DNA of 64,000 bases, taken from assembly GCA_021845665.1 (NCBI GenBank), contig JAJZVO010000003.1, positions 1-64,000 of the forward strand. Direction: 5' to 3'. The translations under genes were made by a program, and so were the position numbers. Shown here piece after piece: positions 27,266 to 37,046 of this stretch (position 1 is its first letter; each line of letters opens with the position of its first letter). A model generated the notes under the pieces. That model was not told where the DNA came from, did not search any database, and saw nothing but the letters and a program-made list of their open reading frames with translations. The DNA is from Bacteroidota bacterium. Lineage in GTDB: Bacteria; Bacteroidota; Ignavibacteria; Kryptoniales; JAKASW01.

Positions 27266-28219
27266 TCAGTAGCTTACAGTCAACGTGAAGGTTCCACTGT
27301 ATGCTCCCGGAAGCTGGCTCGGGGGTACCGCAGCGATCGATCCGCCGAGCCAGAAATAATAGAAACCTGTCTGACCCGCGCTTCCGCTCAGGACCACCGT
27401 CGATTGCGAAGCCACAGAGGCGGCACCAGACTGGCCGGTTGAGCTGCTCGATCCGCACAGGCTCGGAATGAATGTTATCGTGTTGCCGTACATATCGCTG
27501 ATCGGGACGGAAGATGAGTAGGATACGGTTATGGTTTTCCCTCCGGTACCGGCGGCGGTTATCTCAGGTGCGGAGCCGCTTTGCGCAGAGATTGCGGGAG
27601 GGGTCGTGCCGGCTATGATCTGACCGAAATTGAGCGATCCCGTCTCAGTCATTGAAAGTCCCTGGATGACAGACGCGCTTACAGGGATTGTCTGGCTTAC
27701 CGTATATCTGGCTTTAGGTTTTGTGACCGAAATATTGACCGTAACACTTATTGTCCCAGTGTAATCTCCCGAAGGAAGCCAGCTCCCGCCCGGGGCAGCG
27801 GTTCCACCGATCCATATGTATAAATCGAGAGGTGTGTTTGCATACAGCTGCTGATAGATCCCCGAGCTTGGACCGAAGTAAGTAATCCCGGAGAAGCTGT
27901 TGGTCGTGTTCCAGCCCGCCGAGTTGGACGTGTAGGAAACGTTCATCGTATGGCTGCCGCCCGCCGTCAAACTATAGGGTACGGTGATCGAGACCTGTAT
28001 GCTGGCATAAGCATACTTTGACATCGTATACCCCGGCACCTGTATCAGGAACGAAGCTGCTGTCGGGTCAGTCGGAGCAACCGTGTTAGTGGTGTTCCCG
28101 AGAGACATGCCGAAAGTGAGATCGTTGAAAACGGTAATTGTGGGTGACTGAGCTTTCAAAATGGGAACATCAATCGTTAACATGACAAGCAACACTGATA
28201 TGTTTAATAGCTTCTTCAT
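27266..28219 (-). CDS. Secreted two-domain DUF4402-like subunit/adhesin
   Basis: Signal peptide and two repeats of the (D/S)L(T/N)FG...GxYxGTxxxxV pattern, ending PGAYSGTFTLTVSY. Confidence 0.65.
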   Translation of the reverse strand: MKKLLNISVLLVMLTIDVPILKAQSPTITVFNDLTFGMSLGNTTNTVAPTDPTAASFLIQVPGYTMSKYAYASIQVSITVPYSLTAGGSHTMNVSYTSNSAGWNTTNSFSGITYFGPSSGIYQQLYANTPLDLYIWIGGTAAPGGSWLPSGDYTGTISVTVNISVTKPKARYTVSQTIPVSASVIQGLSMTETGSLNFGQIIAGTTPPAISAQSGSAPEITAAGTGGKTITVSYSSSVPISDMYGNTITFIPSLCGSSSSTGQSGAASVASQSTVVLSGSAGQTGFYYFWLGGSIAAVPPSQLPGAYSGTFTLTVSY

Positions 28220-28337
28220 GCTGTCCTTCGGTAATGTAGCTCAAACACGTAGATATGGCAAAACCTCGAGAGACAGTTGCGCCAAGAATATCTGGAGCTT
28301 CCGCCGGCCGCAAACACACGGAAAGTGCGGCACATTT

Positions 28338-28601
28338 TCACAATATAACCATCTTTCTATGATATGTAACCAAGGTAGACGGGTCTCCTGAAGTTACCGA
28401 ACCGCTTTGCTCTTTAGGCCTGGCATGGTACACGGCTGCGGTGGCGTTATTGTAAGCCAGCGTGGTCGTTCTAGTGATACTGCGGAACGAAAGGTTCCTG
28501 GTAACCACAATGGTGCCGCTCCGGGCCATGGACTCGCCAGCCGCTGCCAGCAGCAGGAAAATCATGACAGATATCTGACGCAATCGCTTCATAGATTTCA
28601 T
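28338..28601 (-). pseudogene. Truncated DUF4402-like subunit
   Basis: Signal peptide then NLSFRSITRTTTLAYNNATAAVY. The C-terminal GxYxGT half is absent. Confidence 0.5.
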
Positions 28602-28655
28602 CTCAAACCCGACCCGAAAGAGACTGCCACATCGCTCCGATCCATTGATACATGA

Positions 28656-29400
28656 TTAATATGAAACGCTCACGAGGTATGTCCCGGTGTAAATTCCGGG
28701 AGGCACCGTCCCGACATTCACGGAGCCGAAAATATATACAAAAGCGCCCGCCGTCTGGCCCGAGCGGTTCGCACGCAGCCTTATCCCGGTCTGTGTCCCT
28801 GACGGCGTTGTCCAGATCGTAGCGGATGCAGGCGCATCGGCGGTATTGTTATGGCCCGCTCCCGGAGTATATGGTATAGAGTTGCTCCCGTTGATGAGCG
28901 AGACCGGCAGAGTGAGCGTAACGTAGACTGTCTTATTGAACTGTCCCGATATGGTGACCTTTCCCGCTGCCGCATCGGTTATCGTCACCGAGTCAATGCT
29001 CGTTCCCGCTACTGCATTTCCAAAATTCAATCCTTTATCAGCATAAACAGAAAGTCCCACCGCAACGCCGATCGAAACCGACCTCGTCTGTGCGCTCGAG
29101 GATTGAGCCTTGAGATCCGACAAATGAGAAGGCGATGAGAATGCCGATCGCAAACAGGCTTGCCAATGAACTCGTGTTCGGGTTAATCGACGCAGTGGTG
29201 TTTACAATAGTGAGTCCGAAGTTGAGGTCGCCGGCGCCGTCGTTGTCGGAAGAGGATGTGATGGAAACGATAGGGAGAATTGAGAGCGATATGACAGCTT
29301 GTAAGCAGGCGGAAACCTGAGCTTTGGCCGAATCGGCCAAAAAGGCTAAGAGAAGACCAAGTGCGGCCGATTTCCTTCCTTTGAGAATTCCAGAGTTCAT
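28656..29400 (-). pseudogene. DUF4402-like subunit gene(s), apparently fused and frameshifted
   Basis: The N-terminal part is in the frame of ORF 29038..29484 (MNSGILKGRKSAALGLLLAFLADSAKAQ...LNFGLTIVNTTASINPNTSSLASLFAIGILIAF). The mature part is in the other frame, ORF 28656..29153 (SDLKAQSSSAQTRSVSIG...PPGIYTGTYLVSVSY). Confidence 0.6.
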
Positions 29401-29634
29401 GACACTGCGCGCAGAAAGGACTTTGTTGCGAACGCAATAAGACCCGGCACGCAATAGTTCATGCTCATCGAAAATTGGAGGCACTGTCTTTCAACGCTCC
29501 ACGATATCATTTCAGCTTTCACGATAATAAGGACAATCAAAAGGAAAGGCTCAGCTAGCCCACTGAGCCTTGGTTCTAAACATATCATCGATCTTGCTCC
29601 CAGGCAGAAAGCCATGGTTGAAAAACGAATCGAC

Positions 29635-30138
29635 TTAGTTGTAGGTTGCTGTGAGCGTGTACGTACCCTTATAAACACCCGCCGTGGTCGAAGTTGTCAC
29701 GTTTACAGAACCTCCCAGCAGAAAATAATAATGGCCTGGGTGCGCAGAGCTAGGGGCTCCTAACGGGTACTGCGTATTGTCGGCAGCATCACTACCAACG
29801 GTGGTTCCGTCTACGGAGCATTTCAGATCAGGTGTGAAGACGATCGTCGAAGCGTCGCTAATATTGGTAAGTACAGGAGAACTCGGCAGGGTAATTTCGA
29901 AACTTGCACTGTCTGTCCCTGAGACAATGAACGTCGCGCCACTTCCAACGGCAATTGTCGGTGTGGCAGCAACCCCTTGCGGCACCATGCCGAAATCAAG
30001 TGACCCGCTAACGCTCATTTGCATGGCCGCAAGGACCTGTAGTTGCAGATTTGCAGAGTTGGTGGCGGTGTTGTACTGCGCCAACGACATTCCGGACATG
30101 CCGAGGACCATCGTCGCTACTAACAATAATTTCTTCAT
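29635..30138 (-). CDS. DUF4402-like secreted subunit (intact)
   Basis: Signal peptide MKKLLLVATMVLGMSGMSLAQ; SGSLDFGMVPQG...AGVYKGTYTLTATYN. Confidence 0.7.
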   Translation of the reverse strand: MKKLLLVATMVLGMSGMSLAQYNTATNSANLQLQVLAAMQMSVSGSLDFGMVPQGVAATPTIAVGSGATFIVSGTDSASFEITLPSSPVLTNISDASTIVFTPDLKCSVDGTTVGSDAADNTQYPLGAPSSAHPGHYYFLLGGSVNVTTSTTAGVYKGTYTLTATYN

Positions 30139-30512
30139 TTAAAGCCTCCTGTTAAGGATTTTGGCTCCGCCGCTCTTCCCCTCCGGGAGGAACAACCGAC
30201 GAAGGCCGGTTTGTGAAATTGTTTTGCTCCATAGCCAGAGCTTATAGGACAAAGCGCGTGCCGGAAAGTAAGTGTGTTCCAGCATGGATTCGAGTTCCCC
30301 CGCGGCAGGATTTCTTATGGAGTTACCGGATCGTAATGGAGGAGGCCGTTAATGTAACAGAAACATCTCATGCCGATTACCTGCCATACGGCAGTGGTAC
30401 ACTCACGATACGCCGGAGCAATTCGATCTCATTATCTACACCTTAAGCTGGAGCTTTCGATTTTCACAGAACTTCAGCTCATTTCCCACTCGCCTCGGAA
30501 CAAGTACCTCAA

Positions 30513-30574
30513 TTCGTAATGACCGCTCACCGTCGCCTAATGCAAAATTAGGATTTCGTAAATGCCGCTCACCG
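30513..30574. repeat. Two ~20-bp direct repeats (42-bp period) flanking a hairpin
   Basis: TTCGTAATGACCGCTCACCG (30513) and TTCGTAAATGCCGCTCACCG (30555), with CCTAAT-gcaaa-ATTAGG between. Confidence 0.6.
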
Positions 30575-30650
30575 GTTTGCTAAGAGGGATGAACGCTTTG
30601 CAACAAGCAGCCGCTGCTTGGCTTTGGGCATCTCACAGCAGCATGAGGTG

Positions 30651-30755
30651 TTCCAAAAGCGGCATCGATTGAAATCGACGCCTCGCAAAACATGAAACCC
30701 GGAGGGTTTTACGCTGCTGGTAGCCGTCCGATTCATCGGATGGCTCCTTTTGGGA
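30651..30755. ncRNA. Candidate structured RNA or structured intergenic repeat (multibranched)
   Basis: Outer stem TTCCAAAAG/CTTTTGGGA encloses three hairpins: GGCATCGAT-tgaa-ATCGACGCC, AAACCC-gga-GGGTTT and AGCCGTCCGA-ttca-TCGGATGGCT. No family identified; strand unresolved. Confidence 0.35.
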
Positions 30756-30803
30756 CACACCTTCCTTGCTCAATCAGGTAACGATGCTTCTTGCGGGCTA
30801 GGC

Positions 30804-30832
30804 ACAAAAAAAGGGAGCCGGACCGGGCTCCC
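30804..30832 (-). terminator. Rho-independent terminator downstream of GH31 gene
   Basis: Minus strand GGGAGCC-(loop)-GGCTCCC followed by a T-run (plus strand AAAAAAA at 30806..30812). Confidence 0.8.
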
Positions 30833-30868
30833 TCACTACGCAAATGTCTCTTTTGTAATCCGGGACGC

Positions 30869-33268
30869 TTACTCTACGTGGATCGAGCGTACCCCGACAT
30901 CGAACGGCAGCGATACCTGTACCACCCCGCCTGAAAGATTTTCTATGGTGCACTTGACAGTTCCGCCGCCGCTCAACTTCGCGACCGCTTCGCGCGCCGG
31001 CGCGGGCATCCGGAGCCGGACTGTGAGTTCTTTATATGCCGGCTTGAATTCCCCTTCGGGCTTGAACTCGACATCGGCACTTCGTCCCGTCCGCTTCACC
31101 GCTACATCCATATTCAGGTAGTCGCCGTGCCGGAACGCGTACGTTTCACCGTCGTCGAAGTATGCGCCCCCCTCAGCATCACCATTGCCGTAAGCGCGGA
31201 CGCAAAGTGTGTCTGCCTGCTCGCTCGTCGACTGGATCAGGCTCTGCGTGAAGAGCACGGTACCCTCTTTCACGAACACAGGCGTGAACCCGAGCGGCGC
31301 GTTCACTTCGTGCCATCCGCCGGAAATTTCCGACCCGTCGTACATGCTCGCCCATTGGCCGGGCGGCAGGTAGACATCCCTTTTCACCGCGCCGGAGTCG
31401 AGGACGGGAGCGACGAGGAGTTTGCTTCCGAACGAGAATTCGTTGTAGATCTTATAGGCTTCCGGATCGTTCGGGAAATTAATATACAACGGCCTGATTA
31501 TGGGAAGCCCGGTCTCGTGCGCTTCCCTGAATGCCGAGTAGACTTCCGGCATGAGCTCATATCTCCTGTCGATTATCTCACGGTTCAGCTTCGTATACGG
31601 CTGTCCGAACGACCACGGCTGGCGCTGTTTTGAATCCTTCACGCTGTGGGTCCTGAAGAAAGGCGTGAATGCGCCGAGCTCCAGCCATCGGGTGTAGAGT
31701 TCAGGCGAGGGGTTGCCGACGAAGCCGCCGACGTCGCTGCCGACGAACGGCTGGCCGCTGACGCCGATGTTCAGGAACATCGCGAGCGCGAGCTTCAGAT
31801 GGGCGAAGCTGGCGAAGTTGTCGCCGGTCCACATCGCCGCGTAACGCTGGCCGCCGGCATAATTGGACCGCGTCAGGACGAATGGGCGCTTGCCCGGCTC
31901 GAGCTTTTCGAGCCCATCCCTGGTGCCGCGCGCCATCTGCATGCCGTACGCGTTGTGAACCTCGTAGTGTTCCACCATATCGCCGTCGATGTCCTGCAGG
32001 ACGTCGGGCGGGAAAGTCTTGTTGGGCGTGTTGAACACGCTCGGCTCGTTCATGTCGTTCCAGAACCCGTCAACGCCGTAATCGAGCAGGTACTTATATT
32101 GCTCACCCCACCACTCTCTCGCCTTCCTGTCGAAGAAATCGGGGAACACGCAGTTGCCGGGCCATACCCGGCCGACGAAGTACTTTCCGTCAGGGAGTTT
32201 CACGAAGGCATCTTTCTTGATGCCGCTGTCGTAGACGCGGTACCCTTTCTCGTCCTTGATGCCGGGATCGATGATGGTCACCACCTTAAAGCCGAGCGAA
32301 TGGAGCGTGTCGAGCATCTTGCGCGGAGTCGGAAAGTTCTTCGGGCTCCAGGTGAAGCACCTGTACCCGTCCATGTAGTCGATGTCGAGGAAGATGACGT
32401 CGCATGGTATCTGCTCTTTCCGGAATTTGTGGGCAAGATCGAGCACCCTCGATTCGGGATAATAGCTCCACCTCGACTGCTGGTAGCCGAGCGACCAGAT
32501 CGGCGGCATGTGCATCCTGCCGGTCAGATCCGAAAATTTCCTTACGACCTCCGCTGCGTTCTTCCCCGTGATTATGTAGAGTTGAAACGCGCCGGCCCTG
32601 GCGGTATATACGAACCTGTCGCTGTCCGTCTTGCCGATATCAAAGGTAGTGCGCGAAGGATTATCGAGGAAGATTCCGTAGGCGCCGCCCGGATCCGCCT
32701 TGAGCAGAAATGGAACGGTCTCATATAACGGATCGAACTTGACGGCGTACGCCGGGTGGTCGGTATTCCACATCGTCCAGCGGCTGTCGTACTTGTTATA
32801 CGGAAGTGTCTTCTCGCCGAGCCCGTAGAAATCACGCGCGCCGTGGATATTGAAATCGGCAACGAGACCCGAGTCGCCGAACTCGACCTTATCGAGGTCG
32901 ACGATGTCTTTCCCATTGTCAGAGACAAATCTGAGTTTCATTGTCTCCGGAGAAAACTCGATAGAGCCCTCAGGCAATTTCACCCTGATCGTCTCTTTTC
33001 CGACTTCCATTTTGTAACCGGACAGCTCTTCCGGAGATTCGATGACTGCAAAAGACTTGAGTGCCTTGCCGCCCCGTTCCAGCGTCAGGTGGAAAATCCC
33101 CGGTTTGAAGAGTTGTACTTTCGCCTTACCGGACTCGTAGTCCGCTACAACTTCGTGCGTGGACTTCTCCACGCTTTTAAGTCTGCCAAGTGCACCCATT
33201 TCGTCAGCTTTGTTGTGATTGGTTCCCAGAAAGGTCCCGAGACTAAGTATCAAGGCATAGATGAACAT
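30869..33268 (-). CDS. Glycoside hydrolase family 31 (alpha-glucosidase/alpha-xylosidase-like)
   Basis: PIWSLGYQQSRWSYYPESRVLDLAHKFRKEQIPCDVIFLDIDYMDGYRCFTW; DGFWNDMNEPSVF; RSNYAGGQRYAAMWTGDN. Confidence 0.95.
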   Translation of the reverse strand: MFIYALILSLGTFLGTNHNKADEMGALGRLKSVEKSTHEVVADYESGKAKVQLFKPGIFHLTLERGGKALKSFAVIESPEELSGYKMEVGKETIRVKLPEGSIEFSPETMKLRFVSDNGKDIVDLDKVEFGDSGLVADFNIHGARDFYGLGEKTLPYNKYDSRWTMWNTDHPAYAVKFDPLYETVPFLLKADPGGAYGIFLDNPSRTTFDIGKTDSDRFVYTARAGAFQLYIITGKNAAEVVRKFSDLTGRMHMPPIWSLGYQQSRWSYYPESRVLDLAHKFRKEQIPCDVIFLDIDYMDGYRCFTWSPKNFPTPRKMLDTLHSLGFKVVTIIDPGIKDEKGYRVYDSGIKKDAFVKLPDGKYFVGRVWPGNCVFPDFFDRKAREWWGEQYKYLLDYGVDGFWNDMNEPSVFNTPNKTFPPDVLQDIDGDMVEHYEVHNAYGMQMARGTRDGLEKLEPGKRPFVLTRSNYAGGQRYAAMWTGDNFASFAHLKLALAMFLNIGVSGQPFVGSDVGGFVGNPSPELYTRWLELGAFTPFFRTHSVKDSKQRQPWSFGQPYTKLNREIIDRRYELMPEVYSAFREAHETGLPIIRPLYINFPNDPEAYKIYNEFSFGSKLLVAPVLDSGAVKRDVYLPPGQWASMYDGSEISGGWHEVNAPLGFTPVFVKEGTVLFTQSLIQSTSEQADTLCVRAYGNGDAEGGAYFDDGETYAFRHGDYLNMDVAVKRTGRSADVEFKPEGEFKPAYKELTVRLRMPAPAREAVAKLSGGGTVKCTIENLSGGVVQVSLPFDVGVRSIHVE

Positions 33269-33269
33269 T

Positions 33270-35096
33270 TCAGATCACCTTCAGGTGTAGTTCCATAAGT
33301 TGTTCTCTGCTCACTTCACTCGGCGCGTCGTCCATCAGCGACATGGCACTGCTCGTCTTCGGGAAAGCGATTACGTCGCGTATCGATTTGCTCCCGGTGA
33401 AAAGCATGATCAGCCTGTCGAAGCCGAATGCTATGCCGCCGTGAGGGGGAGCCCCGTACTTGAAGGCATCGAGGAGAAAGCCGAATTTTGTATTCGCCTC
33501 GTGCTCGGATATGCCGAGGCATGAAAACATTTTCTGCTGAAGCTCCGGCTGGAATATCCTGATGCTCCCTCCCGCGATCTCGTTACCGTTCATCACGAGG
33601 TCATAAGCTCTGGCGCGAACCTTCCCTATCGGGTTTTCAATAGTCCATCTTTTCTTCTTCTTGTGCTCCTCGATTCCCTGGTCGAGTATCGCCACATCTT
33701 CCTCCTTCGGGGAAGTGAAGGGATGATGCATCGCCGCGAACCTCTTCTCATCATCGGACCACTCGAAAAGAGGGAACTCCGTAACCCAGAGGAGCGCGAT
33801 CTTGTTCTGGTCGATGAGATCGAATTTCTTCGCGACCTCGAGACGGAACTGCCCGAGAGTTAGGTAAACCTGTCGGCGAGGCTGCGTGACGATAAGGATA
33901 AGGTCGCCGTCTTCGGCCGCGAAGCTCTCGCGAAGGCCTTTGAGCTGATCGGCCGAGAAGAATTTCGCGGTTGGCGACTCCAGAGCGTCTGCAGTGACTT
34001 TGAAATAAACGAGTCCGGCAGCACCGCATGACTTGGCGAGATCGGTCAGATCATCGATCTGTTTCCTGCTAATCCCGGCCTGCTTCGGGAGATTGATTCC
34101 ACAGATGAGGTTCCCCGCCTGCAATCCTGTCTCGAACACCTTAAACTGCGACCCCTTCAGTATGCCGGTGACGTCCTGGATTTCGAGACCGAAGCGCAGG
34201 TCCGGCTTGTCGCTGCCGTATTTTGTCATGGCCTCGTCGTACTTCAGACGCGGAAGAGGAGTCTTTATATCCATTCCCTTCGCTTCCTTGAAGAGAGCCC
34301 TTATGAGTCCTTCGGCCATTTCATATATATCCTCTTCGAGGACGAACGACATCTCGATATCTATCTGCGTAAATTCCGGCTGGCGGTCGGCGCGCAGGTC
34401 CTCGTCGCGGAAACATTTCACGATTTGGAAATACCTGTCGAAGCCGGAAACCATGAGTATCTGCTTATATGTTTGTGGAGATTGGGGAAGTGCGTAAAAT
34501 TTCCCGTGGTGAATCCTGCTCGGGACGAGATAATCGCGGGCACCTTCGGGAGTGCTCTTCATGAGGAACGGCGTCTCTATCTCCATGAAATTCAGGGAAT
34601 CGAGATACTTCCGCACAGCCTGTGCCATCTTGTGTCTCGTCAGCAGGTTGCTTTGCATCTGATGACGCCTCAGATCAAGGAAGCGGTATTTCAGCCTGAG
34701 GTCTTCGCTCGTCTCGATTTCATCCTCTATCGGGAACGGAGGAGTCTCCGCCTCGTTGAGGATGACGAGATCGTCTCCCAGAATCTCGATCTCGCCCGTC
34801 GGAAGGGACTTGTTTTCAGTGCCGTCGGGTCTTCTTTCGGCCTTTCCGACTACGGCAATTACATCTTCGCTTCTTAACTGCTTCGCAATTTGATAAACGT
34901 TCTGGTTGTGCTGCGGAGCAAAGACAACCTGTGTCTTGCCATACCGGTCGCGGAGATCAATGAAGATCACTCCACCGAGATCGCGCCTCCCGTCGACCCA
35001 GCCATTTAACGTCACGACTTCATTAACATTCTTCGCCCTGAGCTCACCGCACGTATGCGTTCTTTTCTTGCCACGCAATGATGTTGTTTCAGACAT
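33270..35096 (-). CDS. aspS: Aspartyl-tRNA synthetase
   Basis: THTCGELRAKNVNEVVTLNGWVDGRRDLGGVIFIDLRDRYGKTQVVF; FRDEDLRADRQPEFTQIDIEMSF; GIAFGFDRLIMLFTG. Confidence 0.97.
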   Translation of the reverse strand: MSETTSLRGKKRTHTCGELRAKNVNEVVTLNGWVDGRRDLGGVIFIDLRDRYGKTQVVFAPQHNQNVYQIAKQLRSEDVIAVVGKAERRPDGTENKSLPTGEIEILGDDLVILNEAETPPFPIEDEIETSEDLRLKYRFLDLRRHQMQSNLLTRHKMAQAVRKYLDSLNFMEIETPFLMKSTPEGARDYLVPSRIHHGKFYALPQSPQTYKQILMVSGFDRYFQIVKCFRDEDLRADRQPEFTQIDIEMSFVLEEDIYEMAEGLIRALFKEAKGMDIKTPLPRLKYDEAMTKYGSDKPDLRFGLEIQDVTGILKGSQFKVFETGLQAGNLICGINLPKQAGISRKQIDDLTDLAKSCGAAGLVYFKVTADALESPTAKFFSADQLKGLRESFAAEDGDLILIVTQPRRQVYLTLGQFRLEVAKKFDLIDQNKIALLWVTEFPLFEWSDDEKRFAAMHHPFTSPKEEDVAILDQGIEEHKKKKRWTIENPIGKVRARAYDLVMNGNEIAGGSIRIFQPELQQKMFSCLGISEHEANTKFGFLLDAFKYGAPPHGGIAFGFDRLIMLFTGSKSIRDVIAFPKTSSAMSLMDDAPSEVSREQLMELHLKVI

Positions 35097-35240
35097 TTTT
35101 ACTTCAGTTAGTTAGTTCACAATTGGAAAATTCAATATAAGAAAGGGGGGAACCAGTTTCAAAATGACGGTTTTCTGGGGTGGTGCCGTGATTTGATTTC
35201 CTTCGAGACTGGACCGGACGAGACAGAGCCGGTGCTTAAA

Positions 35241-37046
35241 TCAGAGTCTGCCGAACTTCTTGTCCAGCTCGAGCAGCGGAATCTTGACGAGTACCGGTCT
35301 GCCGTGAGGACAAACGTACGGCACTTCCGCCTGGAAGAGCTGATCGATGAGAGATTCCATCTCCTCCATCGTAAGATAGTCGCCCGCCTTCACGGCCGCT
35401 TTGCAGGCATACGTCTTGCAGAGCTTCTCGCGCGGAGTGAGGCGCAGATCGTTGTCGCGCTTGTAGTCCTCGAGGATCTCGGTGAGTATCGTGCTCTCCC
35501 TGCCGGGCTTCAGATCGACCGGGACCCCATCGAGAACGACGGTCGATCCGCTGAAAGTCTTCAAGCTGAACCCCATCAGGTTGAGGTCGGGGAGGATTTC
35601 TTCGATGATAGTGAAATCGGCGGGACCGAGGTTGAGGCTGATCGGAAAGAGAAGCTGCTGAGTGTTCTGACCATGTTCGCTGAATCTCCTGAGGGTTCTC
35701 TCATAGATTACGCGTTCGTGTGCGGCATGCTGATCCACAACGAGGAGCCCCGTAGAGATCTGGGATATGATGTACTTGTTGTGGAGCTGGTAGATGATGC
35801 CCGCACCGCTATCGATAGGTGCGCTTTCATCTTCAGCGGTATCGGTAGAAGTGCCGCGATTTTGCGGAACGCGGAGCGAGAAAAGGGGATCCACAGCGTC
35901 GGCAATTCTCTCGTCATCGAGGAATCTGCCTCTCGAACCCGACTGCTGGGCGGCAGCTGAACTGAACGTTACGGGGACGATCCCTCCCCGGGACGACTCA
36001 GTAGTCGGACGGCTGAAGAAGCGCCCCGATTCGGAGGAAATCCCCATCTCGGGCACCAGATCGCTCTTGACGAGCGCGCTTCGAGTAGCTGAACGGATCG
36101 CGCCGTAGATGCTTCTCTCGTCCCTGAATTTCACCTCCATCTTGGACGGATGGACGTTCACGTCGACCTCGTCGGGAGGCATCTCGATGAAAATCGCAAA
36201 GAACGGGAAGTCGCCTTTATCGATCAGATTCTCGTAAGCGGAGAAGGCGGCGTGATTGACGGCCTTGCTGAGTACATATCTCCTGTTGAGAAAGAGGAAC
36301 TGCTCGCCGCGGGTCCGCTTCGTATATTCAGGCTTTCCGAGGAATCCGCTGATCTTGAGACGATCATATTCTTCTTCGAATGCGACCAGTGAATCGGTGA
36401 ACCGGTCTCCGAAAACTTCGTCCAGCCTGCCGCGAACGGTGTCCGACTTCGCGCGGAGCACCAAGTCCTCGCCCGACTGCAGTGTGAATTTTATATTCGG
36501 GAAAGCTATGGCATACCGAGAAACGGTCTGGTACACATGCCTGAACTCGGTAGGATTTGCCTTCATGAAGTTTCTTCTTCCGGGCGTATTGAAAAAGAGA
36601 TTCCTGACTATGATGGTCGTTCCGGTGGCATGGGCGGCTCTGGAAAGCTCTTCCCTTTTTCCTCCATCTATTCGGATGTAAACGGCCGCGTCCTCTTCGT
36701 CGGTCTTCGTTTTCAGTTCGACCTGAGACACAGCCGCTATCGAGTAGAGCGCTTCGCCGCGGAAGCCAAGAGTAGATACATTCTCGAGGTCCTGGTACGT
36801 TTCGATTTTGCTTGTAGCGTGCCGCTCGAAAGCGAGGAGGGCGTCTTCCTCGTTCATACCCGTGCCGTCGTCGGTAACCCTGATGAAGCTTTTGCCTGCA
36901 TCTTTGACCTCGACGTCGATCGATCTCGCCCCGGCATCGATTGAATTTTCGATAAGCTCTTTGACGACCGACTCCGGGCGCTGGACCACCTCGCCTGCGG
37001 CTATCTTGCTCGCTATCTCTTCGGAAAGGACTTTAATATTTGCCAT
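35241..37046 (-). CDS. mutL: DNA mismatch repair protein MutL
   Basis: [56 protein letters not shown]-terminal [17 protein letters not shown]...[11 protein letters not shown]. Confidence 0.97.
   Translation of the reverse strand: MANIKVLSEEIASKIAAGEVVQRPESVVKELIENSIDAGARSIDVEVKDAGKSFIRVTDDGTGMNEEDALLAFERHATSKIETYQDLENVSTLGFRGEALYSIAAVSQVELKTKTDEEDAAVYIRIDGGKREELSRAAHATGTTIIVRNLFFNTPGRRNFMKANPTEFRHVYQTVSRYAIAFPNIKFTLQSGEDLVLRAKSDTVRGRLDEVFGDRFTDSLVAFEEEYDRLKISGFLGKPEYTKRTRGEQFLFLNRRYVLSKAVNHAAFSAYENLIDKGDFPFFAIFIEMPPDEVDVNVHPSKMEVKFRDERSIYGAIRSATRSALVKSDLVPEMGISSESGRFFSRPTTESSRGGIVPVTFSSAAAQQSGSRGRFLDDERIADAVDPLFSLRVPQNRGTSTDTAEDESAPIDSGAGIIYQLHNKYIISQISTGLLVVDQHAAHERVIYERTLRRFSEHGQNTQQLLFPISLNLGPADFTIIEEILPDLNLMGFSLKTFSGSTVVLDGVPVDLKPGRESTILTEILEDYKRDNDLRLTPREKLCKTYACKAAVKAGDYLTMEEMESLIDQLFQAEVPYVCPHGRPVLVKIPLLELDKKFGRL

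Noticed and set aside
30569-30760. 63-aa minus-strand ORF (MCPKRSHPMNRTATSSVKPSGFHVLRGVDFNRC...)
   Set aside because: Lies on the hairpin-rich intergenic segment; the inverted-repeat structure explains the sequence better than protein coding.
31646-32728. 360-aa plus-strand ORF
   Set aside because: Antisense to the GH31 gene; composition typical of a shadow ORF in GC-rich coding DNA.
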